Shown: positions 36,101-46,726, numbered from the stretch's first letter. The stretch: DNA of 64,000 bases from Liolophura sinensis (GCF_032854445.1 NC_088305.1:29474628-29538627), one strand, 5' to 3'. Numbers and translations: made by a program. The notes: a model not told the origin generated them from the sequence alone.

Positions 36101-39100
36101 GATGGTCAGTTGGGCGATCCAGCATGGATGGTCAATTGGGCGATCCAGCATGGATGGTCAGTTGGGTGATCCAGCGTGGATGGTCAGTTGGGCGATCCAG
36201 TGTGGATGGTCAATTGGGCGATCCAGCATGGATGGTCAGTTGGGCGATCTAGCATGGATGGTCAGTTGGGTGATCCAGTGTGGATGGTCAGTTGGGCGAT
36301 CCAGTGTGGATGGTCAATTGGACGATCCAGAAGGGATGGAAATGCCGAATAAGAATCGTTATATGACTGAAATGACACGTGGGTTTCTGGAAGCTGACTT
36401 TGCCAAATTGGGTTCATCATATTTGAAGAGCCACGTGGGTTTCCGGATCTTGACCGTGCCGAAATGGGTTTATGTTGAAAGTTCCAGATAGGTTTTCAAG
36501 CCTTGTTCTTGCAGAATGTTTCTGGAATCACTTGTTTGGATTTCATAAAATGGATTTTTCAAATGAGTTTCCAGGTGGTGGATTTTGATAACGAATATCT
36601 CTGCGCTGCTTTCCGTTATCACAAGATTCTCCCCAAAACAGATTAGCCAATTAGTTTTTATTTGGATGCATGGTAAATATAAATTAGTGTTTATAGATTA
36701 CGCTTCTTGGTGACGGATTTGCCATTTGAATTTCTGACTGGCACATTGTCCAGTATGTTTACTGGTTGTGGATTTAGAGAACAGGTTTACGCGCTGTATT
36801 AGCAACCACGATGATTATGTTTTTCATACGTTTTAGTGGTAACATAGTTATGTGTTGGCCCGTATCGGTAGATTTCTTCTGATGCAAAAAACACAAATTC
36901 ACGAAAAAGTTTTTTCACCAATATTTAGACATTTGATGAATCTCTAAATAATTAAATCTGTCTATCCATTTCTACGTCATCTAATCAACTGAAAGCCTTT
37001 CTTTTCCAATTACTATATTTCACCTAAACCTTATCATTTTTCTAGAGACATTTTGCTTGATACTGACTGATCCATTCATATTACAGAGCCACTAGAGTTT
37101 TTTTTTCAAGTTTTATTAATTTCATGTCAGAAAAACATATTATTCATAAAAGTATTATTTAAGGTCTTTATGTTCTTTTGAAAACGAATTTTTACCAAAA
37201 TTAAGCTGAAATACAGTAACTTAGATCCTGTTTTATATCGGCCTTGCCTTTTTGTTGCCAGGAGTGGCACCTCTTCGAACACGTGGACACTCACGAGCCG
37301 GAAGGGTACGAGTCTGACATTGTCACCACCTTGACTCGTAGACCCGCCCTCTCCTTCACTTGTCAGGCGGCCCGTAAGCTCGGCTACTTCACATGGAACG
37401 TGTTCCTTCTCTTGGTAAATGTAAACAGTTTTTGTGATCCAGTTAGAGGGTGATAAGAAAGATCCAGTGATGATCCAGACTGGAGCAAATAATAGGCCAA
37501 ACTGGCAGGGTCAAACTATTGATTTAGTATTTTTAATCAATATTTAGTATTGATTTAAGTATTAGTATTGATTTAAGTATTTTTAAATGAAAAAAACCCC
37601 TCATAAAGTGGACTAATCATCATATTAGATCAAAGATTTGATTCTATAAGATCGATCATACTGATAGTGTAAGGCGCTGATGACGTCAGAAGCTTCTTTT
37701 TTTTTTTTTTGCATAATACGTGCATAACCACGTATTTATGGTGATGACCCCTTTTAGCTCGTATTAGCACACAAATGCAAAGGTAGAAAGTCGAGGGCAC
37801 CCAGCAATATAAATGGAGTGCTTGAAATCCACGGCTTGGAATCCAAGGGTTCACGTGTTGCTAATTTTACGAATGAACACTTAGAAAATGACTGATTAGA
37901 TTTCGTTTCAGACATTGTTTTTCCAATATCATGCACAGAATTTAGACTTTCTCTTTCCAATATGAAATCCAGAATATGATTTTTGTGCTTTGGGATAACA
38001 GGCCAAGAATGATGGAGTTTTCGGTACCATAAGAAAAAAATGGCCTTTGTCTTTCCTCTCTGATATCCTAAACACAGACTTTACCGATTCATGTATTATG
38101 TCAAGAACACCGATGTATTTTTGGTAATGGCTTTGAAAAAAGTTATTAATGCAAATGACATCCCGTCGAGGAAGTGAAAGAAAAAAAAAGGATTAGAGAT
38201 GTTGGGTAGCCACACTGAGAACTAAAAATTTATGTAAGCTTTTTGAAAATTCTGTCCTTTTCATGCATACATGTAGACAAGTTTGCATATGACTCTTCCC
38301 AGACGAGTTTGTTTCATTGTTTGTTACAGAAGTTTTGTTTCCAGTTTCATACAGACGACTTTTTTGGTATTGTATCTTTCAGGCGATAATATTCCTTATG
38401 CACATGTGTTCCTTCTCGGTGGCGAAGACAGCCTATAACGCCAGGCTGAGCTCCTCCTTCACCATGTTCCTAACAGCCATTGCCTTCAAAGTGGCACTGA
38501 ACCAATACCTACCGAGGATATCCTATCTCACTTATATGGTATGTACCATCAGTTATCTCCGATAAAATTTCATACATTGTACTTAAATGAGGATGTCCTA
38601 TCTCGCTTACATGGTATGTACCATCAGTTATTTTCAGAGAAAAATACTTCATCATTGAACATGCTGTGGACATTCTATTTCACAATTATAGTATGTACAT
38701 GAGTTATCTCAGAAGTACTTCGAACATTATACCTAATGAAGATACCTTATCTCACCTGTATGATGTATAGGTGATAATACTTCATCAGATAATGGTCCAT
38801 CATGTCACGTATTGGGGATACCCGATCTCACATGTGAGGTGTGTAGCATCAGTTATGTCAGATAATACTTCATCAGATAATGGTCCAACATGTCACGTAT
38901 TGGGGATATCTGATCTCACATGTGTGGTGTGTACCATTAGTTATGTCAGATAATACTTCATCACATAATGGTCCATCAGGTCACGTATTGGGGATATCCG
39001 ATCTCACATGTGTGGTGTGTAGCATCAGTTATGTCAGATAATACTTCATCACATAATGGTCCATCATGTCACGTATTGGGGATATCCGATCTCACATGTG

Positions 39101-42100
39101 TGGTGTGTACCATTAATTATGTCAGATAATACTTCATCAGATAATGGTCCATCATGTCACGTATTGGGGATACCCGATCTCACATGTGTGGTGTGTACCA
39201 TTAGTTATGTCAGATAATACTTCATCAGATAATGGTCCATCAGGTCACGTATTGGGGATGGCCGATCTCATGTGTGTGGTGTGTACCATTAGTTATGTCA
39301 GATAATACTTCATCACATAATAGTCCATCATGTCACGTATTGGGGATACCCGATCTCACATGTGTGGTGTGTACCATTAGTTATGGCAGATAATACTTCA
39401 TCACATAATGGTCCATCATGTCACGTATTGGGGATACCCGATCTCACATGTGTGGTGTGTACCATTAGTTATGGCAGATAATACTTCATCACATAATAGT
39501 CCATCATGTCACGTATTGGGGATACCCGATCTCACATGTGTGGTGTGTACCATCAGTTATGTCAGATAATACTTCATCAGATAATGGTCCATCAGGTCAC
39601 GTATTGGGGATACCCGATCTCACATGTGTGGTGTGTACCATTAGTTATGTCCGATAATACTTCATCAGATAATGGTCCATCAGATCACGTATTGGGGATA
39701 CCCGATCTCACATGTGTGGTGTGTACCATCAGTTATGTCAGATAATACTTCATCACATAATGGTCCATCAGGTCACGTATTGGGGATACCCGATCTCACA
39801 TGTGTGGTGTGTACCATCAGTTATGTCAGATAATACTTCATCAGATAATGGTCCATCATGTCACGTATTGGGGATACCCGATCTCACATGTGAGGTATGT
39901 ACCATTAGTTATGTCAGATAATACTTCATCAGATAATGGTCCATCAGGTCACGTATTGGGGATGGCCGATCTCATGTGTGTGGTCTGTACCATTAGTTAT
40001 GTCCGATAATACTTCATCACATAATGGTCCATCATGTCACGTATTGGGGATACCCGATCTCACATGTGTGGTGTGTACCATTAGTTATGTCAGATAATAC
40101 TTCATCACATAATGGTCCATCATGTCACGTATTGGGGATACCCGATCTCACATGTGTGGTGTGCACCATCAGTTATGTCAGATAATACATCATCAGATAA
40201 TGGTCCATCATGTCACGTATTGGGGATACCCGATCTCACATGTGTGGTCTGTACCATTAGTTATGTCAGATAATACTTCATCAGATAATGGTCCATCATG
40301 TCACGTATTGGGGATACCCGATCTCACATGTGTGGTGTGTACCATCAGTTATGTCAGATAATACTTTATCAGATAATGGTCCATCATGTCACGTATTGGG
40401 GATACCCGATCTCACATGTGTGGTGTGTACCATTAGTTATGTCAGATAATACTTCATCAGATAATGGTCCATCATGTCACGTATTGGGGATACCCGATCT
40501 CACATGTGTGGTGTGTACCATTAGTTATGTCATATAATACTTTATCAGATAATGGTCCATCATGTCACGTATTGGGGATACCCGATCTCACGTGTGTGGT
40601 GTGTACCATCAGTTATGTCAGATAACACTTAATCATTTCACGTACTGAGAATATCTTATCTCACGCGTGTGGTATATGTACTGCAGGTTATCTCAGATAA
40701 TACGCCATTTTATGTAGGGAGGATATTATATTTCACTCATATGTTAAGTACCGCCGATTGTCTCAGACAGTACCTCGGGCATTTTACAAATGCCTAAGAT
40801 ATCCTCCAGCATCGAAATGGTGTATATGCAGAGTTAGTTGTCTAAGATAATTTTTCAGACAATACACTTATCAAGAATATCCTATCTCACCGGCATACGT
40901 TGTATACCATCAGTTATGTTAAGTAATGCGTGAAGTCATAATGACATAAATACCCTAATCTCAGTTGACTGTAATTATAATATCAGGTACCTCAATCAGT
41001 GCGTGAACCCACAAGCATTACCCGGTACATAATTACATTCCTATTTCTCTTGAGGTGACTTAGGAGATATTTTGATAGCCTACGTACATATTCATGACGA
41101 TAAAATTTATCCCCTTACGAGTAACCTGGCTATCCCATTTACACATCTGAAGTGAATCTTTATTAAATTTAGTTACTGTGATATTGCTACAGGTCTATAT
41201 TGGAACCATATAATTTAATATTGTGAGAAGCCAATCCCTGAAGAAGTTCAATCTTGCATGGAATACAAAAATTTGAATGCACAAACTTTATAAAATTTTA
41301 TTTAAGTAGTTTTGATATTTATAAATTTGATGTAAAGGCGTGTTTTAACGGTTTCATCGTGTGTTCGCTTTCCTTTACAACAATCAACTTATGCCATATG
41401 TAACCACCCAGTTGGCTACCGTACTCATTGAACAGTGAGTTCACGAGTGAAAGACGACATTCAGATATGAAATACCGGTATATATTTATTTTGTTCCATT
41501 AGCGTTTTACGTCGTACTCAAGAATATTTCACGCAGCCAGCGTTATGATGGAAGGAAACGGACTGGGAAACCCACGATCGCCCGCAGGTTGCTGAGAGAC
41601 CTTCCCACGTACGACTGGGTAGGAAGCCAGCATGAGCAAAGATGGTATAAGATTAATAGATCATGATACTATGTATGACATACGACCACGTGTTTCCTCT
41701 CCAGGACTCGTACCTGCTCATCCAGCTGGTCCTGATGGCTTTCGTGTGTGGATGGCATGCAACTGTCTCTCACCTGTCCACCTCAGAGTTGACCGAACAG
41801 ATCATGGTTATCATCGTGAGCGTCTTCTACGTCGTCTTCCAGGTCGTTTTCATCGCTGTCGTCTATTTCATCGTAAGTGGACACATATGTAATAAGAGTT
41901 GGACATGTATAGAATTCTATATCACTTGTCTATATATGTGTAATTAAAGAATAAATACCGAAATCCCAGAGTAGCTTCTGTCTCTGATTTTGTTTACAAA
42001 TAGATTCCAGTGATGTTGAGGATGACTCTAAAATTACCTGCTAAACTTGAAAAAACAAATGCGAGTTAAGATTTTACATCGCTTAAATTTATCCCGTTTT

Positions 42101-43493
42101 TCAGCCTGGTAGAAAACGACGGGAAATACACGCGAAGCATAAGGCTCACAGACAGTTTCTCCTGGTAAGTCATGCGTGGCACCAACATGATCATGAACTG
42201 CATGTACACGTAACTCGATATTTGTATCCTTTTTTTCACAACTACCTACAGTCATAAAATTAATCTGTTAAATTTAACAGAATCTATTGGTGTTGCAACA
42301 GACTTTTGCAGCAGATTATTCTTTTAAATATAACACATATATTCTATTAATTCAACATAAAGATTCTATTAGACTAATAAGATACTATGTTGAATAAGGC
42401 TCAGTATTATGTTATAATAGAAGAATACATTCTAGCATCACTCAGGCAACAGACTTTCGTCCAGTCTAGGGCTACTCATAGTCCGAGCACATTGACCTGT
42501 AGGTGTAGAAATATTTGTGTACGGCATATATGTACGACTCAACCTAGCCTACGGGTTAATGTACTAGGAATATTTGTTATACAAATGAATTAAAACGTAT
42601 TTGACCAATTATTTAATGCCGATGGTAAAAAATTGATAAATATATCGGGCAGGGGCCGAGTATTGAGGTGCTTTTCTTTTAGTCGTATATATGACACCTG
42701 GCCCCGGATGACGAAGCCTTAACCTTAACCTTAATGACAATAAGTGTTCGACGACACTTTTGTGACCGTTCGCGCAGTCAGATGTGCACTAAAGACCATT
42801 TATCTTCTACCAGTATCCACACTTCTACCACACTTTCCCATGTGTGACTTGGCTATGTACGCCATATTATTGATAGACAGGTGGTTTTCAACGAATGCTA
42901 CACTGTAGACTGCGCAAACGGCCACACAAGAATGGCTGATCGATTGTTGTCTAAAAGTCGTCACGAACAGTGGTAACGGAGGCCATCCTAACAGTGAACA
43001 ATTCTTCAGTGTGACGTTACAGAACAGTGAAATAAGTAAACCATCCCTAAAGGCGCTTGTATTTTAATCGCTAGGACACACAATGTACGGGTTCAAACCC
43101 AGTCCTGGACAGGGAATTTTTTTTTTATTCCCCAGCTCATGTTGAGTCTAACCGGTCGATGATACTCGTGTGACCGTGTGCGCCGTCCAGTGTTTGCTGA
43201 ACACCATGCATGCATTTGTCGCTCACCAGTGCGGTGTGCATATACATCCATACGTCACATGTGGGAAGTTCGTCAGTAACTTGCCGAAGGTCGATGGTTT
43301 ACTCCAGGCACTTTGTTGTCCTCCACCCATGAAAACTGACCGCCGTCGTGCATATAACAGTGGTCAGTTATAAAGTCTAGGGTATGACGTTAAACAAAAT
43401 GCAATTAAACAAATATACCACCCTAAAAATATCCACGACCTTATCGTTTTATGTTTGCAGAGGAGGGCACCCCCCGCGTCCAGTTATGCCTAA
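28793..43493 (+). CDS. Pentameric ligand-gated ion channel subunit lacking the Cys-loop cysteines
   Basis: Exons 28793-29242, 33537-33674, 34505-34699, 35104-35211, 37262-37414, 38383-38538, 41705-41872, 42105-42164, and tentatively 43461-43493. All have AG/GT borders and phase 0 joins, giving ~486 residues. Residues 1-150 are a hydrophilic N-terminal region with no signal peptide visible. From ~152 a pLGIC beta-sandwich follows: QARWLND (~182), WSPMLYIEN (~205), and the loop LDYFPFDCQ (~253-261). At the two canonical Cys-loop positions flanking the FPFD motif I find Glu249 and Leu263. M1 ~337-361, M2 ~368-390, M3 ~398-425, M4 ~430-457, then a basic tail. The M2-M3 stretch SSSFTMFLTAIAF and YLPRISYLTYMD resembles the bacterial channels ELIC and GLIC. 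There is almost no M3-M4 cytoplasmic loop, as in prokaryotic channels. Plasma-membrane cation or anion channel; ligand and ion selectivity cannot be told. Confidence 0.9.
29560..29765 (+). mobile_element. SINE-B, diverged
   Basis: GTGAGTTCAAGTCCAGCTCA, TGCTGGCTTTCTCTCTCACC, GTAGTTTCCTCCTATCATAT, AAGTGAAATGATCTTTAGAC and a tail AATAAAATAAAATAAAATAA. In channel intron 1. Confidence 0.8.
29766..31129. other. Channel intron 1 sequence, nothing firm
   Basis: AT-rich intron with short A-rich runs (AATAATAATAACC near 30620-30640, AAATAAATAAATAAATAAGG near 30660). No exon recognised. Confidence 0.45.
31130..31658. mobile_element. 529-bp MITE-like element with ~22-bp terminal inverted repeats
   Basis: Left end TACACTGAAAAAACAAATGT; right end ACATTTGTTTTTGCAGTGTA is its reverse complement with one mismatch. 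If TA is the duplicated target, the inverted repeat begins CACTG, which fits a Tc1/mariner-type non-autonomous element. Interior is AT-rich with no transposase frame. In channel intron 1. Confidence 0.65.
31659..33102. other. Channel intron 1 sequence
   Basis: No gene recognised. Holds a C-rich stretch at 32895-33010 (CCCTCCCCCCACCACCCCCC). Short reading frames here have no family resemblance. Confidence 0.45.
33103..33151. repeat. (TAA)n microsatellite
   Basis: About 15 repeats of ATA/TAA in channel intron 1, ~390 bp before exon 2. Confidence 0.95.
33537..33674 (+). CDS. Channel exon 2 (residues 151-196)
   Basis: VHTKVFLRMTFRKVGQVDTV, FNADVIIQARWLND: first strands of the ligand-binding domain. 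Acceptor GTTAATAG, donor GTATGT. Confidence 0.88.
34250..34462 (-). mobile_element. SINE-C with tRNA-like head
   Basis: Left end GGGGTTTAACGTCGTACGTA; right end, read on its sense strand, GGGTGGCCTAACGGTTAGAG (box A) and GGGATCAAACTCATGTCG (box B-like). Internally deleted relative to the 48045 copy. Ends ~40 bp before channel exon 3. Confidence 0.8.
34505..34699 (+). CDS. Channel exon 3 (residues 197-261)
   Basis: MRVEWSPMLYIENTDSNIT through FTETMELDYFPFDCQ. Contains the W-x-P motif and the FPFD loop. The Cys in FPFDCQ occupies a non-canonical position. Acceptor TTCAACAG, donor GTGAGG. Confidence 0.9.
34853..35093 (+). mobile_element. SINE-B with tRNA-like head
   Basis: Head CCTCCGTGGCCGAGGTGGTT and CGCCAGCGCGGCGGAATTAT, GTGAGTTCAAGTCCAAGTTG, then 3' end GATGTAAAACACTAACCAAA and (AAAT)n. 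Fills most of channel intron 3, ending ~10 bp before exon 4. Confidence 0.85.
35104..35211 (+). CDS. Channel exon 4 (residues 262-297)
   Basis: NLTVTVASERSSEEITLSPD through GNFVDKQ. NLT is a potential N-glycosylation site. Acceptor TTTCACAG, donor GTCTGC (a GT donor with weak context). Confidence 0.85.
35445..36335. repeat. 26-bp minisatellite, about 34 copies
   Basis: Array of GATCCAGCGTGGATGGTCAA followed by TTGGGC in channel intron 4. 26 is not a multiple of three, so three units are needed per frame repeat; all three frames stay open over long stretches, giving shadow frames with a 26-residue period (for example 35928-36491). Confidence 0.96.
36336..37261. other. Channel intron 4 remainder
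   Basis: AT-rich intron. 36340-36660 holds loosely repeated phrases (GTGGGTTTCTGGA, GTGGGTTTCCGGA, GAGTTTCCAGGT) suggesting an old degenerate repeat. No exon seen. Confidence 0.4.
37262..37414 (+). CDS. Channel exon 5 (residues 298-348, start of M1)
   Basis: EWHLFEHVDTHEPEGYESD, then TRRPALSFTCQAARKLGYFT, entering M1. The strand before M1 (RRPALSF) is typical of pLGICs. Acceptor GTTGCCAG, donor GTAAAT. Confidence 0.9.
37415..38382. other. Channel intron 5, nothing recognised
   Basis: About 970 bp of AT-rich intron with a T-tract at 37697-37710. No repeat family or exon identified. Confidence 0.5.
38383..38538 (+). CDS. Channel exon 6 (residues 349-400, end of M1 and M2)
   Basis: AIIFLMHMCSFSVAKTAY, then M2 (ARLSSSFTMFLTAIAFKVAL), then LPRISYLTYM. 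Acceptor CTTTCAG, donor GTATGT. Its last ~24 nt plus donor are the apparent source of the downstream 88-bp array. Confidence 0.92.
38539..40930. repeat. ~88-bp array derived from the exon 6 / intron 6 boundary
   Basis: Core at about 38770-40625 has ~21 copies of an 88-bp unit beginning GGGGATACCCGATCTCACAT, GTGTGGTGTGTACCATTAGT. This aligns with the end of exon 6 and its donor (38515-38560: AGGATATCCTATCTCACTTA, TATGGTATGTACCATCAGTT). Older, more exon-like copies flank it: 38588 (AGGATGTCCTATCTCGCTTA, still ATG|GTATGT), 38672, 38738 on the left; 40645, 40728, 40795 and 40870 on the right. Each unit keeps a donor-like G|GTGTGT. The unit is not a multiple of three. Confidence 0.9.
40931..41479. 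other. Channel intron 6 remainder
   Basis: AT-rich intron; no exon or repeat recognised between the 88-bp array and a SINE-B copy. Confidence 0.45.
41480..41642 (-). mobile_element. SINE-B, head truncated
   Basis: Reverse orientation: TTTATTTTGTTCCATTAGCG, TTTTACGTCGTACTCAAGAA, TATTTCACGCAGCCAGCGTT, ATGATGGAAGGAAACGGACT and GGAAGCCAGCATGAGC. Ends ~60 bp before channel exon 7. Confidence 0.85.
41705..41872 (+). CDS. Channel exon 7 (residues 401-456, M3 and M4)
   Basis: DSYLLIQLVLMAFVCGWHAT, short linker LSTSELTEQ, then M4 IMVIIVSVFYVVFQVVFIAV. The intracellular loop is only about ten residues. Acceptor TCTCCAG, donor GTAAGT. Confidence 0.9.
42105..42164 (+). CDS. Channel exon 8 (residues 457-476)
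   Basis: PGRKRREIHAKHKAHRQFLL, a basic tail after M4. Acceptor TTTTTCAG, donor GTAAGT, phase 0. Confidence 0.8.
42165..43074. other. Channel intron 8 sequence
   Basis: AT-rich with a region rich in ATTCTATTA-like motifs (42270-42390). No exon recognised; the last channel exon may be elsewhere. Confidence 0.4.
43075..43425 (+). mobile_element. SINE-D, degraded tRNA-derived repeat
   Basis: Head-like ATCGCTAGGACACACAATGT and GGGTTCAAACCCAGTCC (box B-like); body CATACGTCACATGTGGGAAG, GTAACTTGCCGAAGGTCGAT; 3' end GGTATGACGTTAAACAAAAT. The body matches 52000-52185. In channel intron 8. Confidence 0.55.
43461..43493 (+). CDS. Channel exon 9, tentative terminal exon
   Basis: After acceptor ATGTTTGCAG, phase 0 reads RRAPPASSYA then TAA. 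Alternative: acceptor two bases later (GCAGAG) gives an open EGTPRVQLCLILR up to a good donor GTAAGG at 43504, which would need another exon. No cDNA to choose. Confidence 0.4.
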   Translation, partial: RRAPPASSYA

Positions 43494-44225
43494 TTCTGCG
43501 TCAGTAAGGATCATATGTAAACTCTATACGGGATGATGTCGACAATTTTGTCCCCTGGATGCTTAGAGCGAAGTTATTCTACATACCAGTTGAATATTTG
43601 TGGATCTGCAACTGTTCCTGTTATCAATGGGACATGACACGGAAATGGGATCATCGTGACACCTTGGAAAAGAACTGCAGAAGCCATACCTCTAGTTTGG
43701 CATACGGCATACTCACATGGGATGTGAGACTCATTTCCAATAGGCAGCTGGAAAATCTTCCCGATAAGGGTAAAACTATAGCATGTATCTTGCCGTGTGC
43801 ATACATGTGCTGTTATGCGCTGGGCGTTTAGTTGTGAATAAGACCGTCAATTTTCCCAGATGGATTAATACATTACACCTGAATTATCCTTGTGTAGGAC
43901 GTTATAACATCATCATCATCCATTTGTATTTGTGTAAGACGACATCAATGTTTCCTGCAGTCAGTAATTGTTGCTATTGTACACCAATCTGAATATATTG
44001 ATATCCTACATATATATATGTTCATTGATCGCCTTGATCACATACCTACATGTATAGGGCATTAACTCATTAAGATAAAATGCGCACTTGTTTGTGTACA
44101 TCTGCCGAGTTTATTATTTTGAGTTTGTCAGAGAACAATGAAAAAACTAAAGAAACCGTATTTTGCGAAGGCATAAATACTGTCGGCATATTACTACAAA
44201 ATTAAGGCCTATTTGTCTATATCGA
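43494..44225. other. Intergenic, nothing recognised
   Basis: Downstream of the tentative channel stop. Short plus-strand frames (43559-43831, 43783-43992) have no support. A poly-A signal for the channel cannot be fixed. Confidence 0.4.
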
Positions 44226-44905
44226 ATGACAGCCCCATTGGCAGCATTGTGGCAGATAGCCTATTTAGCGTTGAAGAATGGCCAGTTACAGTTGTATTAC
44301 GATGGAAGCGCTATATTCCTGTTAAAGGACGACCAGTTGCCGTCGTATTATGATGGAAGGCCTATTTGTCTGTATGGGAGGACCCTCTCATGACCGCTAT
44401 TGCGACAGAAGGCTAGCTATGTCTATAACGTTGAAAGGTAGCCCCATTACGGGAGAAGGCCTATGTCTGTAGCGTTGAAAGACGGTCAGTTACCCTCATA
44501 TTAAGGCGAAAAGCTTAGTTTCCTGTTGAAGGGCCACCAGTTACCGTCGTATTACGATGGAAGGTCTATTTTTCTATATTGAAGGGCAGTCTCATTGCTG
44601 TCATTACTGCAGAACGCCTACCTTCCTGTTGAAGGACGGCCAATTGCCGTTGTATTACGATGGAAGGTCTATCTCTCTGTTGAAGCATGGTCCCTTTTCC
44701 GTCATATTACGATTGAAGACATATCTCCCTGTTGAAGGATGGCCCCATTACCGCTACATTACGATGGAAGGCCTATATCTCTGTTGAAGCATGGTTCCTT
44801 TTCCGTCATATTACGATTGAAGACATATCTCCCTGTTGAAGGATGGCCCCATTTTCGCCACATTACGATGGAAGGTCTATCTCTCTGATGAAGCACGGTC
44901 CCATT
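44226..44905. repeat. ~52-bp minisatellite, about 12-13 copies
   Basis: Imperfect array containing ATTACGATGGAAGGCCTAT, CTCTGTTGAAG and GATGGCCCCATTACCG; some units carry GACGGCCAGTTGCCGTCGTA instead. Diverged, with indels. Intergenic, downstream of the channel. Confidence 0.9.
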
Positions 44906-45753
44906 CCCATGGAAAGGCATATCTTCGTGTTCATTGCCTAACCGCTATTTGCATATTGCTGCCTCACTCAAACAGTGTATACACGATATAGCCCAAATGA
45001 TGACCCCAGTCATTCATGTAGTCATCCATACCAACCAAGAGGAGATGTTTCTCAAAGCTATTGTAAAGTGTCTGTGGTCGTAAGTACTAAGGCGGCCTAT
45101 ATGCGACGTCTTGGTGATAAGGTCGGTGTAACGTTTCGATCTTCCTGGGCCGTTGATCCGTAGTTTTCATTTTGGTGTACAAGGTATGATGTTTAACATT
45201 CTTTCCAATTTGGCTGTTTCGACTTCAGAGGACTTAATAAAGTTACATGGTACAGTACATGATAAATATTATATCGCTTTTTCGCATTATATGACCAATG
45301 GCGTTGTCTGCCTTCTATGGTAATAAATGTATATATATAAAAATGTAAGATGTGCCTATAAGAATTTTTAGATTCAGTGCTTAGATTCGTCTCCTGCTAA
45401 CGCTTTGTGCCAAACTTGTTGTTGTTGTTGTTGACAATCGTTTATCATCTTTTAGTGCTCCGGGCTGTTCAGGTACATGTACATCATGCATATATTTATT
45501 GGCCAGCTTATCAATGAGAATATTCATGTAACCAAGGTTACAAAAGTTAGCCAATAACATGATCGGGATTTGATTTGATCGTCTCTTCTGATTGGCTAAA
45601 ATATATGGCATATTCAAAAGGCACTTATGGGTGTGATCGCTCAACATTTCCGCCTTCATATAAGCCTGTTTCAAGTTGTGTAAAAAGATATCATTCTCTG
45701 CTGCCATGTACTGAATGATTGTTTACTTACTTGCTTTAACAACACAACTACAG
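44906..45753. other. Intergenic, nothing firm
   Basis: Includes a (GTT)n run at 45416-45436 and a minus-strand frame at 45381-45707 without recognisable homology. Confidence 0.4.
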
Positions 45754-45920
45754 AAACAAGGGTGAATTACACATATGAAGAGTACACCGTATGGACCGAT
45801 AGACTTCCTTTACACAACAGTGTTTCCCATTCCCATACGGACCACGTGTTTGACATCAACAAGAGTGCTTTTGTCAAAGACGTAACTCCACATGCTAAAC
45901 CTCTCATTGACACTTACTAA
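45754..45920 (+). CDS. Orphan exon-like segment, possible terminal exon
   Basis: Preceded by a good acceptor (AACACAACTACAG). One frame is open for 55 codons, including VNYTYEEYTVWTDRLPLHN and FDINKSAFVKDVTPHAKPL, to a TAA at 45918-45920; AATAAA follows at 45952. It would need two bases of a preceding codon, which channel exon 8 (phase 0) does not supply; in phase 0 it reads KQG then stop. I do not recognise the protein. May be the 3' exon of an unseen gene, or chance. Confidence 0.25.
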
Positions 45921-46726
45921 AATATTGCTGTTAAATAGGATTTTGTCTAATGAATAAACTTTCAATACAGACCTTTTTTATGTGGTCAGTGATTTTTGAT
46001 GTTAATTCAGTCAAAGACAATGTAGTTTACCTCCCCTTCCTCTCTTCTCTAATACATAGGGCATTTGTCTGCCTGTCAGTAAACTCACGGGATAAGTTAC
46101 ACAGACTCTTCGATGAAATGGTGTCCACCGGTTGACCTGGGTGTGAAGACCAACCCATTAAAGTTTGGTGCAAATCCAAATCGGGATGCAAATTCAGGAA
46201 ATCTGAAAAAAAAAAACGATTTCTACGATTCTTCACTCTTGAGAGAATGGACACAAGCGCGAACTATTGTACTTTTAGGAAATTGGACATTATGCAGTGG
46301 TGGAAGACTGCGCTCCCACAATATCTTAAATGTCTTGGAAGTTTGTCTTCCCATTACTGATCATTAACGTCCGTTATGATTGACGATTGGTATGCAGATC
46401 TTAACATCGACAAGTTGGAAAGTTGGATGTATACTTCAATGTTGAATCATGAGACTGGCTTTCGCTTGTCAAATTTAAAATTCACCACTCCACCCTTAAG
46501 CAAACAATTACTTGAAGCACAGATTGAATAAATGACTCCAAGATTAGTTGTCAGCTACCATGAACACCATCTTCCTGCAAATGTCAACATTGCCATTCAA
46601 AAATATACGTATGCCTATTTGGAAAAAACAAAAAAACAATCACTCCTGAACATTCGGTTCGATTGTCGTTATTTTTTTCCGAAAACCCTCTGTCTGGACT
46701 CGACCTCTTCTTAGTTTGTGAGAAGC
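45921..46726. other. Intergenic, nothing firm
   Basis: 46050-46250 has protein-like stretches in two frames (for example RDKLHRLFDEMVSTG) interrupted by stops; possibly an old repeat. Not annotated as a gene. Confidence 0.35.

Noticed and set aside
35928-36491. 187-codon plus-strand frame (DGQLGDPAWM repeats)
   Set aside because: All frames of the 26-bp array are open, so the frame carries no coding information. It lies in channel intron 4.
38771-40537. Series of 60-80 codon frames in the 88-bp array
   Set aside because: Each starts and stops at the same place in successive units; shadows of the array.
45381-45707. 108-codon minus-strand frame
   Set aside because: No domain recognised, no splice or promoter context, partly low-complexity (poly-Thr from the GTT run).
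46027-46367. Overlapping frames with protein-like stretches
   Set aside because: Stops interrupt both frames and nothing is recognised; probably an old repeat.
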